A program made the translations under genes and the position numbers. DNA of 38,674 bases from Deltaproteobacteria bacterium (lineage in GTDB: Bacteria > Myxococcota > B64-G9): positions 1 to 38,674 of the forward strand of contig JAUXGL010000017.1 of NCBI GenBank assembly GCA_030622135.1. The letters run 5' to 3'. This document shows, one piece after another, positions 1 to 8,790 of this stretch. A model generated the notes under the pieces. That model was not told the origin of the DNA and did not search any database. It worked only from the letters and a program-made list of their open reading frames with translations. The first letter of the stretch is position 1; the number at the start of each line of letters is the position of its first letter.

Positions 1-53
1 GTAGAGGGTGCGGGGGCCGGTGCCATTAACTGGTGATGGAACAAGCCGGGTAC

Positions 54-74
54 GGGATAGGGGACGTTGCTCCG
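54..74 (+). repeat. REP-like motif, copy 1 of a short dispersed family
   Basis: This stretch contains the core GGGATAGGGGAC followed by GTTG and CTCCG. The same core recurs at 16365-16384 and, in a looser form on the minus strand, at 37351-37370. All three copies are outside genes. The motif resembles the short GC-rich repeats that in other bacteria are mobilised by Y1/RAYT-type transposases, but none is present in this window. It lies just beyond the broken end of the transporter remnant at 79-195. Confidence 0.45.
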
Positions 75-78
75 ATAA

Positions 79-195
79 TCACATTAATATTGACTCGGAA
101 ATCCGCTCGATGCAGCCTCCCTTCAGTTTCAAGTACAGAAACATGCCGGCGGTCTTGCCGAACTCGCCTGGCTTGAGTCCGAGCCATCTGCTCAA
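79..195 (-). pseudogene. remnant of a second NTP-transporter-like gene (N-terminal fragment)
   Basis: Read on the minus strand from a TTG at 195, with GGTGAG six bases upstream, a 38-codon frame ends at a TGA at 79-81. Its first 24 residues align without gaps to the N-terminus of the neighbouring 942-aa transporter. Ten positions are identical, including the shared PGE, KTA and MF pieces. Similarity ends after about 24 residues, so I read it as the surviving 5' end of a tandem paralogue. It starts 28 bases after the stop of the intact gene, as a next operon gene would. The break lies beside a REP-like motif at 54-74. It could instead be a short real peptide, but the alignment favours a truncated copy. 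Confidence 0.5.
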
Positions 196-223
196 AGCAA
201 CTCTCACCGGTTCGGTCCTCCCG

Positions 224-3052
224 TCAGCCTACGGGAATCTGTTTGCGTTCCGCCAGCCAGGTTGCGTACCGGCGTACCTGCGAGGAGGGGTCCTTGATGT
301 GCCGGGTCAGGGTGGAGCGCAACTTGTCCTTGGGCAGGATCTGGTCCAGCGCCAGCAGGGCCGTTTCTCGGACCAGGGGGAAGTTCGAAGCGGTGCAGGC
401 CAGGACGTCCGGGCCGAGGTCCTCGGCTTGTATCTGGCCCGCGGTGAAGATGGCGCAGGTGGTCAACCAGGCGTGCTGCTCTTCCATCAGGGAATGCAGC
501 CGCTGCCTCAGATCTTGGCGTTCGAGTCCGAACAGCTCTGCTCCCACCTCGGTGCAGTCTGTCTGCATGGCCTTGTCCAGGAGCGGGATCAACAGGCGCT
601 TGATTTTCTTGTCGAGCAGGTTGTCGAGCACCTCGATGGCGTTGGAGCGGGCACGGCGCAGCGGTGCGGAAAGGTTGTTGTATACGGTGTCGATGGTGCG
701 TACCGGCCAAAGGCACCCCAGTAGGTGGAAGATCCTCTTGGTGGTCAGCTTGTGTCGGTGCTTCAGCGCATCTACTAGCAGGTGGCCTTCCCGCAGCGGC
801 TCCAGGTCCAAGAGCACGAACCATTGCTCGTAGAGGTTGCGGATCTCCGAAAGCACGATTTTGCGAATGCGGTCGCGCGGAATCTCCAGGTGAATCCGGC
901 GCAACCGAAACCGGTGGATGCTTTCCAGCACGCGCGTACGCAGGTCCTCGTCGGGATCGTCGATGTGGTCGAACAGCACGTCCATGGCCGCCTGGTCGCC
1001 GATGCGGGCCAGGATGGCGGGTACCGCCAGGCGGGTGTTGGGGTTTTCTTCGGGGTTGGCCAGCACCCGGGAAAGCAGCCGCACCGCCGATGTGCCGAAG
1101 GCGGCCAAGGCCTCGCTGGCCACGTTCCGGGTGGTGGGATCCTCGATGCGGTAGACCAGGGCGGGCAGCAGTTCCTGGCTGCCCATCTTCCCGGCCGCCT
1201 TGATTGCGGCGAGGCGCACCGGTATCTCCGAATCGGTGAGCAGGGACAGCAGGGGGTGATAAAAGTTCTTCACGCCGATGTCGCCCAGGATCTCCGCGCC
1301 GGTGGCCCGCTCCTTGGGGTCTTCGCTGTCCAGCATCTTCTTGAGACGCTCTGCCGAGCTGAGCACGCCGTCGAGACCTCCCCAGCGAATTAGTCCCACC
1401 ACCGCCGCCGCTCGGACTTCCCGGTGGGGGTCGTCGAGGAAGCGCGCGATGACGCGGATGGCCCGCGCCCGGCCGATGGCGCAGTACGCCTCCACGGCCG
1501 CGGTCCGGACTTCGGGGTTCCGGTCGTGCAGGCGCTCGAAGACCAGCGGACCGTTTTTCAACGAGGCGTGCGCGCCCAGCAGGCGCAGGACCCGGGCGCG
1601 TATGGTGGACAACTGGTGGGAGGAAAGCCGTACCAGGTCATCGTTCCAGTCCACGTTTTTGCAGTAGCGGGTCATCTCCAATGCGTGGAGCACGTTCTGC
1701 TCGTCGGGATCCTCCAGGGCCTGGCGCAGGATCCGCGCGGCCGCCTGGTCGGGGATGAGGTCGTTCACTTCGCCGAAGTGCAGGCGCCGGGTCTGCAGGG
1801 TGTGCATGAGCGACTGCAGATACTGCCGGCGGGTTCCGTACGCGAAGAGAAGCCAGCCGAGCAAGCAGGTCAGCAGGATCCAACCGAAGGCGTCCGGGGG
1901 CAGGGAGGGCAGCACCCAGGCCAGCACCGCGCCGGAGAGGCCGATGGAGACCGGGCGGATGATTCCGTCGATGAAGGCCTTGGCCCGCCCGCGAAAGTGG
2001 GACGGCACCGGCGTGTAGAGGAGCTGCATGGTGGCATCGTTCACCGTGTAGCGCAGGGTGGAGTCGCTGCCCTTTAGCAGCGTGGCGCTCCAGAGGATCG
2101 GGGCGATTAGAAAAGCCACCGTGCCCACCATCAGGGCCAGGGGCAGGAGCAAGAGGCAGAGCAGGACGCCGAAGCGCTCCAGGATGCGTCCGGTGAAGAA
2201 GAACTGGATCAGGCAGCTCAAGGCGCCGGTGACCGCCCAGAACAGTCCGAAGAAGCCGGCCAGCTGCTCCTCCTGGTTCAGATATGCGGCCCGGGCGGCT
2301 ATTTTGAACTGGTAGTCCACGAAGGTGATCACGAAGCCCAAAATCAGCATCAGCCCGGCGATGAGGACCAGGTGCTTGTTGGCGAACAGCCGGGCCCAGT
2401 CGGAGAACAGGGCGATGCGGGTCCGGGTAGCTCCGCGGGTTTCGGTGGTCAGGCTGGAGAGGATTTCCTCGCGGCATACGCGAGAGGTTCGGGTGATCAG
2501 CAGCAGGCCGATGGTAAGCAGCAAGGTGCTGAGATACAGAAGATCCTCGGTGCCGATGAGCTTGACCAGGCCGCGGACCGAGAAGCCCACCACCACCGCG
2601 GAGATCACTCCGCCGCCGCCCACCAGGGCGAACAGACGCTTGGCCTCGCGCGTGGTGAAGATGTCGTTGGCCAGGGTCCAGGTCTGGATGATCAGCAGGC
2701 TGCCGGCCAGCTCGACGTAGACATACAGGACCGGGTAGAACCAGTCCCCGGCCCAGTACATGCTCACCCGCGCGGCCAGGTAGGCTATGATCACGCAGAT
2801 GAAAGTCAACCCGACGGTGCGGTCACGGCGGAACCGGTCGGCGATGCGCGAGTACAGATAGGACTGGATACTGACCCCCAGCGCCACCCCGGTGGACAGA
2901 TAGGGCAGGTAGTCCACCGAGTACCGGCTGAGGAACAGGCTGTCCCGTGCCACCCGGCCGGTGATGAACGAACCCACCACGCACATCATGGTCCCGAACA
3001 TCAGGGCGGTCTTGCGCCCCTCTCCGGGCTGGATGCGCAGCAGGTTGCCCAT
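224..3052 (-). CDS. NTP/NDP-translocase-like membrane protein with HEAT repeats
   Basis: The product is 942 aa. Residues 1 to about 415 hold many hydrophobic segments arranged like a major-facilitator or ATP/ADP-translocase (Tlc) protein, with the short N-terminal PGE-KTA-MF element seen in that group. From about 425 to 740 there are repeated helical pairs with the D-P-x-x-x-V-R and A-A-x-A-L pattern of HEAT repeats. The remainder is a cytoplasmic helical tail. Such fusions are annotated in many environmental bacteria and their substrate is generally unproven, so the nucleotide-exchange role is only by family. The ATG at 3052 has no clear Shine-Dalgarno sequence next to it; an AGGAGG lies at 3082-3087, 29 bases away, with no standard start codon at normal distance. 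A weak TTGAAC/TACAAG pair with a 19-base spacer lies at 3095-3125. The gene diverges from the FHA gene. Confidence 0.8.
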   Translation of the reverse strand: MGNLLRIQPGEGRKTALMFGTMMCVVGSFITGRVARDSLFLSRYSVDYLPYLSTGVALGVSIQSYLYSRIADRFRRDRTVGLTFICVIIAYLAARVSMYWAGDWFYPVLYVYVELAGSLLIIQTWTLANDIFTTREAKRLFALVGGGGVISAVVVGFSVRGLVKLIGTEDLLYLSTLLLTIGLLLITRTSRVCREEILSSLTTETRGATRTRIALFSDWARLFANKHLVLIAGLMLILGFVITFVDYQFKIAARAAYLNQEEQLAGFFGLFWAVTGALSCLIQFFFTGRILERFGVLLCLLLLPLALMVGTVAFLIAPILWSATLLKGSDSTLRYTVNDATMQLLYTPVPSHFRGRAKAFIDGIIRPVSIGLSGAVLAWVLPSLPPDAFGWILLTCLLGWLLFAYGTRRQYLQSLMHTLQTRRLHFGEVNDLIPDQAAARILRQALEDPDEQNVLHALEMTRYCKNVDWNDDLVRLSSHQLSTIRARVLRLLGAHASLKNGPLVFERLHDRNPEVRTAAVEAYCAIGRARAIRVIARFLDDPHREVRAAAVVGLIRWGGLDGVLSSAERLKKMLDSEDPKERATGAEILGDIGVKNFYHPLLSLLTDSEIPVRLAAIKAAGKMGSQELLPALVYRIEDPTTRNVASEALAAFGTSAVRLLSRVLANPEENPNTRLAVPAILARIGDQAAMDVLFDHIDDPDEDLRTRVLESIHRFRLRRIHLEIPRDRIRKIVLSEIRNLYEQWFVLLDLEPLREGHLLVDALKHRHKLTTKRIFHLLGCLWPVRTIDTVYNNLSAPLRRARSNAIEVLDNLLDKKIKRLLIPLLDKAMQTDCTEVGAELFGLERQDLRQRLHSLMEEQHAWLTTCAIFTAGQIQAEDLGPDVLACTASNFPLVRETALLALDQILPKDKLRSTLTRHIKDPSSQVRRYATWLAERKQIPVG

Positions 3053-3304
3053 AAACTTCTTCAGTTGCTCCGCCGTGGTGCCCTCCTAGCCTTGCTTGTA
3101 GGCGCGTAACTTGGAATCTGTTCAACGAATTGTATCACTGTGGAGTTACTCCTGATTAAGCCTGTCCCGCGGCGCGACCCTCTTCGAGGGCGACACCACG
3201 GGTGCTGCACAAGTCACCATAAAAGGCATCGAGCGACACGAGACTACGAAATGAGGATTGTCGACCAGGTGTGCCTAAAAGTCCAGCGTTGTACATTCCC
3301 CCCA

Positions 3305-3359
3305 ATCTCCCATTGGTGCCCATATGTTATGTTGAAATGTAGGGGCACCAATGGGAGAT
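3305..3359. repeat. 17-bp perfect inverted repeat in the divergent promoter region
   Basis: The arms at 3305-3321 and 3343-3359 are perfect reverse complements, separated by a 21-base spacer whose 3' edge carries AAATGTAGGG (3335-3344). No T-run follows, so it is not an obvious terminator. It is about 60 bases upstream of the FHA gene and 250 bases upstream of the transporter gene. The rest of 3053-3417 shows no convincing gene. The element has the same design as the inverted repeat at 28555-28624, which has the same ten-base motif at the same edge of its loop. I infer a structured mobile repeat or an operator. Confidence 0.6.
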
Positions 3360-3378
3360 CCTGGTAGGGGTTGGTTTC

Positions 3379-3407
3379 TTTACAACTACCCGGTTACGTG
3401 CTTAAAT
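3379..3407 (+). promoter_or_regulatory. predicted sigma70-type promoter of the FHA gene
   Basis: TTTACA at 3379-3384 and TTAAAT at 3402-3407 are separated by 17 bases. The predicted start of transcription is about 3414, only about four bases before the ATG at 3418, and no Shine-Dalgarno sequence is present. This implies a leaderless or nearly leaderless mRNA. Confidence 0.4.
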
Positions 3408-3417
3408 CCGTGTCGTT

Positions 3418-3807
3418 ATGAAGATGCGCAGGCGTACTACCGCGGTGGTGGCGATTGAGAAGGAGCCTTATGCCAGCCCGTTCGTTCTGGCGTTGGCGGT
3501 GATTCGCGGGCCGGATCTGGATGCCATTCATCGGATCAATGCCGACGACACTCTGGTGGGGCGGTCCGAGGAGGCGCAGTTCGAGCTTTCGGACACCCTG
3601 GTGAGCGACAAGCACTTCATCATCCGGGTGCGTGGCAGTCTTTATTCGCTCTACGATATGGGAAGCACTAACGGGACGTTGCTAAACGGGCAGGTGGTGT
3701 CTCCCAAGACCAGCGTGCGGCTCAAGAACCTCGACGAAATCGAGATGGGCCGCACCCGCATCCTCTTCATCGCGGCCAGATTCCATACGGAACCGACCAA
3801 CTCGTAG
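3418..3807 (+). CDS. FHA-domain protein
   Basis: The product is 129 aa and is almost entirely one forkhead-associated domain, a phosphothreonine-binding module. Visible FHA signatures are the VGRSEE segment at about residues 42-47, the SDKHF segment at about 62-66, and the GSTNGTLLNG segment at about 82-91. There is no signal peptide or membrane segment, so it is cytosolic. It is the natural reader of Thr-phosphorylated proteins and lies close to the Ser/Thr kinase gene at 9810-11117, though on the opposite strand and convergent with that operon. The stop codons of the two converging transcripts are only eight bases apart. An ATG two codons downstream is an alternative start. Confidence 0.88.
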   Translation: MKMRRRTTAVVAIEKEPYASPFVLALAVIRGPDLDAIHRINADDTLVGRSEEAQFELSDTLVSDKHFIIRVRGSLYSLYDMGSTNGTLLNGQVVSPKTSVRLKNLDEIEMGRTRILFIAARFHTEPTNS

Positions 3808-3815
3808 TTTCTCCC

Positions 3816-6692
3816 TTAAAATCCCAATCCCATGGTGAGGAAGAAGTTGTTCTCGCCTTCTTCCGACAGGCCCCGACCATATCCCAGGCGTAGGGTGAAG
3901 GGAAGGTAATACGCCAGCAGCATGTCCAGGCGCAGCTCGGCGCCTATGCCGACCTTGAGCATGTCGGTGGAGAGCTCGTCCATGCTTACCCCGCCCACGT
4001 CGACGAACACCGCGGCGTGCAGGCGCCTCAGGTAGAAGGGCAGGGAGAGGAAGCCGGCTTCGATGTCTAAAAGCGGTAGGCGGTACTCCGCGGAGCCCAG
4101 GACGAAGATCGATCCGGCGAAGGCGCCCGGGCGGTAGCCGCGCAGGTACAAGCCGCTGTAGCGGTAGCCGAAGTAGGCATCCGAGACCGGGTCGCTAATA
4201 GGTAGGCCCCCGATGGAGAAGACCGACCGGCGGGCGGGGTCCCCCACGGCGATGCCGCCGCGCAGACCCAGGGCCAGCACGTGGTGCCGGTCGCGGACGA
4301 TTGGAAAGTAGGTCCGCAGGCCGAAGCGCGCCTCGGTGACCTTCGACTCGCTGCCGAAGGTTGGGTGGGAGAAACGCAGGGAGACGGTAGCGTAGAGGCC
4401 TTCCTCTTGGCTGATGGAGTGGGTGAAGCTGCGCACGCTGGAGAATGCCCAGCCGGCGGATACCCAGGCCAGGCGCCGGTCGTCGGGCGGGTAGGGCTGC
4501 AGATCCATCGGGTCGCGGGGCAGTTGGGTCCAGCGTTCGTAGAGGTGCAGGTCGTAGTTGAAGAAGATGTAGTGGTTTTCGCGGTACCGAGAGAAGGGGA
4601 AGGCCAGGTCGGCGAACAGGGTGATGCGCTCCTTGTCCACCGGCCAGGGGACCCCGTTTACGAAGGCATGGTTGTGGTAGCGGTACACGTGCCGGCTGGC
4701 GTAGAGGGACAGTGAGGGATACATCACCCGCGCGTAGACTCCCGCGTCGAAGTACAGCTGGTTCTCGCCGGGCCCGTAGAGGAACTGGGCCCGGTAGTCC
4801 AGCTTGCCCAGTACGTCGCGCCCCCCGACCAGGATTCCGTAGGTGCCGCCGTAGGGGTCTTCCCCGAAGACCGGGAACCAGCTCCGCGGCCAGAGCGTGG
4901 ACCAGGGGCGGTAGGGCCGCGAGGGGTAGATGCTGGGATTGTCTCGGTAGGGCGGCGGCGGTCGGGTCTCGCGGGTGGCCTGGGCGGGACGTTCCCGGAG
5001 CGGCAGGTCCAGCCAGGCGATGTCGTAGCCGTCTTTTCCGTAGACCATGAAGGCGATGCCCGTCTTGTCCGGCGACGGATCCGGCGAGAAGGCCCCGGTG
5101 GCCAGATTGGTCAGCCGGACCATTTTTTCGGTTTTCAGATCCAGGGAATAGAGGTTGTAGATCCCGGTGCGGTCCGAGGAGAAGATCACCTCGCGCCCGC
5201 CGGGTGCGAATACCGGGTCGACGTCCATGAAGCGGCCGGTGGTGATGCGGCGCAGGGTTTTTGTTTCTACGCAAAGCAGCCACAGGTTTCTACCCCCGAC
5301 TCCGGTGGTGGCGCTGAAGATCACCTGCCCTCCGTCCGGGGAGAAGCGGGGTGTGTAGACCTGGGTACCGTCGTCGAACCGGGTCAGGTCGCGTGCCCGG
5401 CTGCCGTCGATGTGGCACAGGGCGATCTGGGTGCGCCCGGCCCGGTTGTGCGCGTAGACGATCCGTTGCCCGTCCGGCGAAACGTCCGGGGACCGGGCGC
5501 GCGACCGGCGGGTGAGCCGCAGGGTTTTACCGGTTTCGAGGTCGAACCGGTACAAGTCGTTATACACGTAGAACTGCTCGGACACCTCTCTCTGGGAGTA
5601 GACGATCCGCCTCCCGTCGGGAGTGAAAGCCGCGCCCCCGTCGTTGTTGACCTCGAAGAGGATGCGGTCCTGTGTGCCGTCTTTCGCCACCGCCCGCAAC
5701 GCGGGCCAGCGGTTGGTGGGGGCGCTGTAGTAAAGCACCTGCCCGGATCCCGGGCTTACCCGGGGGCACCTTTGGTGCTGTCCGCCGTGGGTCAGGTGGC
5801 GGAAGGAGGTGAGTCCCTCGGCTTCCAGCAGCGCGAGCTTCTGCCGGACGTTCGCGATTACGGATTCCTTCCACTGGTCCCAGAGGGCCACGTAGTCGGT
5901 CCCCAGCTCTCGCCGGGCCACCACGTTCAACGTCCAGGGGACCAGCATGCCGCCCATGTGATGACTCAGGTCGGACAGGGCCTGGTCGCCGTAGCGCCGG
6001 GCCAGGTAGTCGACGAAGAACGCGCCGTACAGATAGGGGGCGGTGCCCTGGGGCCACTCCTGCATCAGGCCGGAAACCTGGTCCAGCCCGGGAAAGACGC
6101 CGGCCAGGGCGGTGGTGCGCAGGTACATTCTAAAAAGAGAGGAGCGGATTCTCCCGGCCGATGACAGAGACGATTCGAAGTGCACCGCCAGGCCCTCGAT
6201 GAACCACACCGGCTGGGCCCCGTTGGGGTAGGCGCTGCGCCCGAAGATCCAGTTGATGGCCGCGGGCAATCCGCTGACGGTGTCCATGTGCACGATGTGA
6301 ACCAGCTCGTGCCGCAGGAGGATCTGGATGTAGTCGTCGTAGTCGTTCAGCACGCTCAGATTCTCCGGCGCGCTGGCGAGCACGTGGACGATGTTGTAGG
6401 GGATCACTTGCGCCGAGCCGTTGGCCGTGTCCGCCCAGTCGGCGATCACCAACTCGATGGGGTCCGTGGGCAGGTGTTGCAGGATGGCGGATATCCGATC
6501 TAGCGACATCTCGGCGTTTTGGGCCACCTTGACGGCCAGGTGGTAGGTGCCCTCGTGGTAGTGAATCCGGAAGTGGGGGGTCTCGAGCGTCCACCAGCGC
6601 AGGCTGGGATCATGGGCGTGGGATAGGGAAGGCGTAAATAGGAACAGAAAGATAAGATGAAGTGAAGCTCCCCGCGGCAAGCCACGGAACAT
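3816..6692 (-). CDS. trimodular outer-membrane protein: peptidase MA-like domain, beta-propeller, surface-antigen-type barrel
   Basis: From an ATG at 6692 the product is 958 aa. It begins with a signal peptide (hydrophobic core at about residues 9-22, SLSHA near the cleavage site). A gluzincin-like domain follows, with HELVH at about 128-132 and a downstream EGLA (about 166-169) supplying the likely third zinc ligand. Next come PD40/TolB-type WD repeats with recurring F-SPDG and IVYS/VIFS strands. The C-terminal 350 residues are beta-strand rich, contain the YLRGY segment typical of Omp85/BamA-like surface antigens, and end in Phe as outer-membrane barrels do. It is the last gene of the STPK-LysM-HK operon. 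The frame is open up to 6818, but the upstream residues are encoded by a palindromic repeat, so I reject that extension. Peptidase activity is inference. Confidence 0.8.
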   Translation of the reverse strand: MFRGLPRGASLHLIFLFLFTPSLSHAHDPSLRWWTLETPHFRIHYHEGTYHLAVKVAQNAEMSLDRISAILQHLPTDPIELVIADWADTANGSAQVIPYNIVHVLASAPENLSVLNDYDDYIQILLRHELVHIVHMDTVSGLPAAINWIFGRSAYPNGAQPVWFIEGLAVHFESSLSSAGRIRSSLFRMYLRTTALAGVFPGLDQVSGLMQEWPQGTAPYLYGAFFVDYLARRYGDQALSDLSHHMGGMLVPWTLNVVARRELGTDYVALWDQWKESVIANVRQKLALLEAEGLTSFRHLTHGGQHQRCPRVSPGSGQVLYYSAPTNRWPALRAVAKDGTQDRILFEVNNDGGAAFTPDGRRIVYSQREVSEQFYVYNDLYRFDLETGKTLRLTRRSRARSPDVSPDGQRIVYAHNRAGRTQIALCHIDGSRARDLTRFDDGTQVYTPRFSPDGGQVIFSATTGVGGRNLWLLCVETKTLRRITTGRFMDVDPVFAPGGREVIFSSDRTGIYNLYSLDLKTEKMVRLTNLATGAFSPDPSPDKTGIAFMVYGKDGYDIAWLDLPLRERPAQATRETRPPPPYRDNPSIYPSRPYRPWSTLWPRSWFPVFGEDPYGGTYGILVGGRDVLGKLDYRAQFLYGPGENQLYFDAGVYARVMYPSLSLYASRHVYRYHNHAFVNGVPWPVDKERITLFADLAFPFSRYRENHYIFFNYDLHLYERWTQLPRDPMDLQPYPPDDRRLAWVSAGWAFSSVRSFTHSISQEEGLYATVSLRFSHPTFGSESKVTEARFGLRTYFPIVRDRHHVLALGLRGGIAVGDPARRSVFSIGGLPISDPVSDAYFGYRYSGLYLRGYRPGAFAGSIFVLGSAEYRLPLLDIEAGFLSLPFYLRRLHAAVFVDVGGVSMDELSTDMLKVGIGAELRLDMLLAYYLPFTLRLGYGRGLSEEGENNFFLTMGLGF
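6670..6688. repeat. degenerate half copy of the CCCCGCGG palindrome
   Basis: This stretch repeats the left arm, the CAAG loop and part of the right arm of the perfect palindrome at 6736-6755, with an A in place of G in the right arm. It lies inside the first codons of the trimodular gene and encodes part of the positively charged start of its signal peptide (RGLPRG). The repeat has therefore been absorbed into coding sequence. Confidence 0.55.
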
Positions 6693-6727
6693 TTTTGTGA
6701 AAACATGCGAAACTCGCCGTCGCCTAG

Positions 6728-6770
6728 TCATTCCTCCCCGCGGCAAGCCGCGGGGCATCCTTTCGAGGGC
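6728..6770. repeat. REP-like palindrome, CATTCxTCC family, copy 1
   Basis: Perfect 8-bp arms CCCCGCGG (6736-6743) and CCGCGGGG (6748-6755) flank a CAAG loop. They are preceded by CATTCCTCC and followed by a CTTTCGAGGGCG-like tail. The copy at 16419-16453 has nearly the same flanks (CATTCATCC and CTTTCTGCGAAGGCG) but a different, still perfectly paired, stem. Conserved flanks with a changed but complementary stem point to selection on the folded form. It lies between the histidine kinase stop and the trimodular gene. Confidence 0.65.
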
Positions 6771-6828
6771 GAGCTTGCGGGTCGGGGTGTAGGGACCGAA
6801 TTGCCGGCCAACCGCCACGGTACTTTCC

Positions 6829-8790
6829 TCAGTCCTCGCCGGTTTTTATGGGGGGCAGCTCCACTACGAAGCAGGTTCCCTGCCCGGGGCTGCTCTCGCA
6901 GGTGATGTTGCCCCCGTGTTCGGCGACGATCTGCTGGGTCAGCGACAGGCCCAGGCCGGTGCCGCCCTCGCGGGTGGAGAAGAAGGGATCGAAGATCCGG
7001 TCCAGGCAGGCGTTGTCGATTCCTTCGCCTGTGTCGGCGATGCGTACGCGAACCAGGCCGGCTACGTGCTCGGTTCGGATGGTCAAGGTGCCGCCCTCCG
7101 GCATGGATTCGATGGAGTTGCGCCAGAGGTTCAAGAAGGCCTGGCGGAGCTGGCCCTCGTCGGCACGCACCAGGGCGACTTTGGTATCCGGGTGGTACTT
7201 AACCTCGATGCCGGCTCCCCTGAACTCTCCCTTTACGAAGTTCAGCAGGCTGGAAAGCAGCTCGTTGAGGTTTTCGGTCGCCAGGTTGGGTTTGGGCAGC
7301 CGGGCGAACTTCAGGTACCCGTCGGTGATCTCGGTGAAGTGTTCTATCTCGCGGGCGATGCATCGGAGGATCTTGCGCGGTTCCTTTGACTTCGAGGGCA
7401 ACTCTTCTTCTAAAAGCTCGGCGTTGAGGCCGATGGAGCTGAGGGGATTGCGGATCTCGTGGGCCACCAGCGCGGACATGCGCCCGATGGTGGCCAGTCG
7501 CTCGGACTGGAGCAGCGCCTGCTTGGTGCGCACCTTCTCGGTTACGTCCTCGCCCACCAGCAGTGCTCCCTGGGTATTGCCGTCCTTGCCCACCAAGGGG
7601 GAAACGTAGAGGTCAACCAGGACGTGGTTGCGGGAGGGAATGGCGATGAACTCCACCGATTCGAAGAGCAGGCGCTCCTGGCCCAGGAGCACCTTTTCCC
7701 AGCCGTCGGTTAGCCGGCTCAACGCCTGGGCGATGGGCAATTCGGAGAGTTTGTGGCCGATGGTCTTGTCCGGATGAAGCTCCCAGAGCTTCTCCGCCGG
7801 GGGATTCATCGTGGTGATGATTCCATGCACGTCGGTAACCACGATGGCGTTGTGGACCGACCGGATGATGTTTTCGTTGTAAAGCTTCATTAGCTCCAAG
7901 TCGATGGAGGACTGCCGCAGATCGCGATTGACCCGCTCGAGCTGCTCCTGGTGCCGAGCCTGCTCCTCCTCCCGGCCGGCCAGCGATTTAGCCATCCGGT
8001 TAAACTCCCCGGCCAGTAGCCCGAACTCGTCTTGGGCGGAGATGTCCGCCACCGGCGAGAAGTCGCCCTTGGAGATCCGCCGGGCTCCCGCGGCCAGCCG
8101 GCGGATGGGTCGCAGGGCCAGCAGTGAAAGAAACGTCATCACCACGCCCACGCCCACCGCCACGATGGACAGCCACAGGATTACCCCGGTGGCCCGGTTC
8201 TCGTCCTGCTGGATGTTGAGCAATCGGGTGGTGATGCGGTTCTTCAGGAAAAGCGCGATGTAGCGCACGTCGTTGGTCAGTTGCCGGCGCGCTCGCTTGA
8301 ACGCCCGGATCTCCTCCGGCGGTGCTTTAAAGTCTGCCACCACGTCGATTGAGACCACCACCGTTTCCAGCGTGCGGTCGAACTCTTGGGTTCGCTCCCG
8401 GATCCGGTCCAGTCGGGAGTCGAAGTCCGAGAGGAACTTGCGGTCTTTCTCGGTCATCGCGCCGGTGTCGATGCGCCGGATGATGGTCTGCGCCTGCTGC
8501 AGTCGCGAGCGCATTTTTCGCGAAAACGACCGCCGGCTGTTCTGCAGGAGCGTCTTCTGCCTTCTGAGGTTTTCGAACCGCAGTATGTTGTCCATGCTCC
8601 TGCGTGAGCTTTCCTGCAGAGTTTCCATTTCCGCCACCACCCGGTTCAGCGGCAAAAACCCCTTGTTCACCGCATCCAGTTGCTCCCGCACCGCGTTGAA
8701 CTGGGTGATGCCGTAAACCGACACCACCCCAAACACGGCGATTACCAGGGTGAAGCCCAAAAAAACCTTGGTAGCTAGAGAAAACTTCAC
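6829..8790 (-). CDS. membrane sensor histidine kinase (HAMP-PAS-HisKA-HATPase)
   Basis: The product is 653 aa. A membrane segment at about residues 8-28, a roughly 170-residue extracytoplasmic helical sensor region and a second membrane segment near 200-222 are followed by HAMP, a short coiled coil and a PAS domain (about 310-420). The H-box HEIRNP contains the predicted phospho-acceptor His444. The N-box (RNSIES), the G1 box (DTGEGI), the F segment and the G2 box (GTGLGL) are all intact. The start is a GTG directly abutting the TAG of the LysM gene, so translation is probably coupled. No response regulator gene lies nearby, so its partner must be encoded elsewhere. Its place in an operon with a Ser/Thr kinase suggests the two phosphorylation systems serve one envelope function. 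Confidence 0.92.
   Translation of the reverse strand: MKFSLATKVFLGFTLVIAVFGVVSVYGITQFNAVREQLDAVNKGFLPLNRVVAEMETLQESSRRSMDNILRFENLRRQKTLLQNSRRSFSRKMRSRLQQAQTIIRRIDTGAMTEKDRKFLSDFDSRLDRIRERTQEFDRTLETVVVSIDVVADFKAPPEEIRAFKRARRQLTNDVRYIALFLKNRITTRLLNIQQDENRATGVILWLSIVAVGVGVVMTFLSLLALRPIRRLAAGARRISKGDFSPVADISAQDEFGLLAGEFNRMAKSLAGREEEQARHQEQLERVNRDLRQSSIDLELMKLYNENIIRSVHNAIVVTDVHGIITTMNPPAEKLWELHPDKTIGHKLSELPIAQALSRLTDGWEKVLLGQERLLFESVEFIAIPSRNHVLVDLYVSPLVGKDGNTQGALLVGEDVTEKVRTKQALLQSERLATIGRMSALVAHEIRNPLSSIGLNAELLEEELPSKSKEPRKILRCIAREIEHFTEITDGYLKFARLPKPNLATENLNELLSSLLNFVKGEFRGAGIEVKYHPDTKVALVRADEGQLRQAFLNLWRNSIESMPEGGTLTIRTEHVAGLVRVRIADTGEGIDNACLDRIFDPFFSTREGGTGLGLSLTQQIVAEHGGNITCESSPGQGTCFVVELPPIKTGED

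Noticed and set aside
3140-3367. 75-codon open frame upstream of the FHA gene
   Set aside because: It runs through the long inverted repeat, has odd composition, and no binding site.
6693-6818. N-terminal extension of the trimodular protein
   Set aside because: It is encoded by a palindromic repeat, lacks a usable binding site, and a clean signal peptide begins at 6692.
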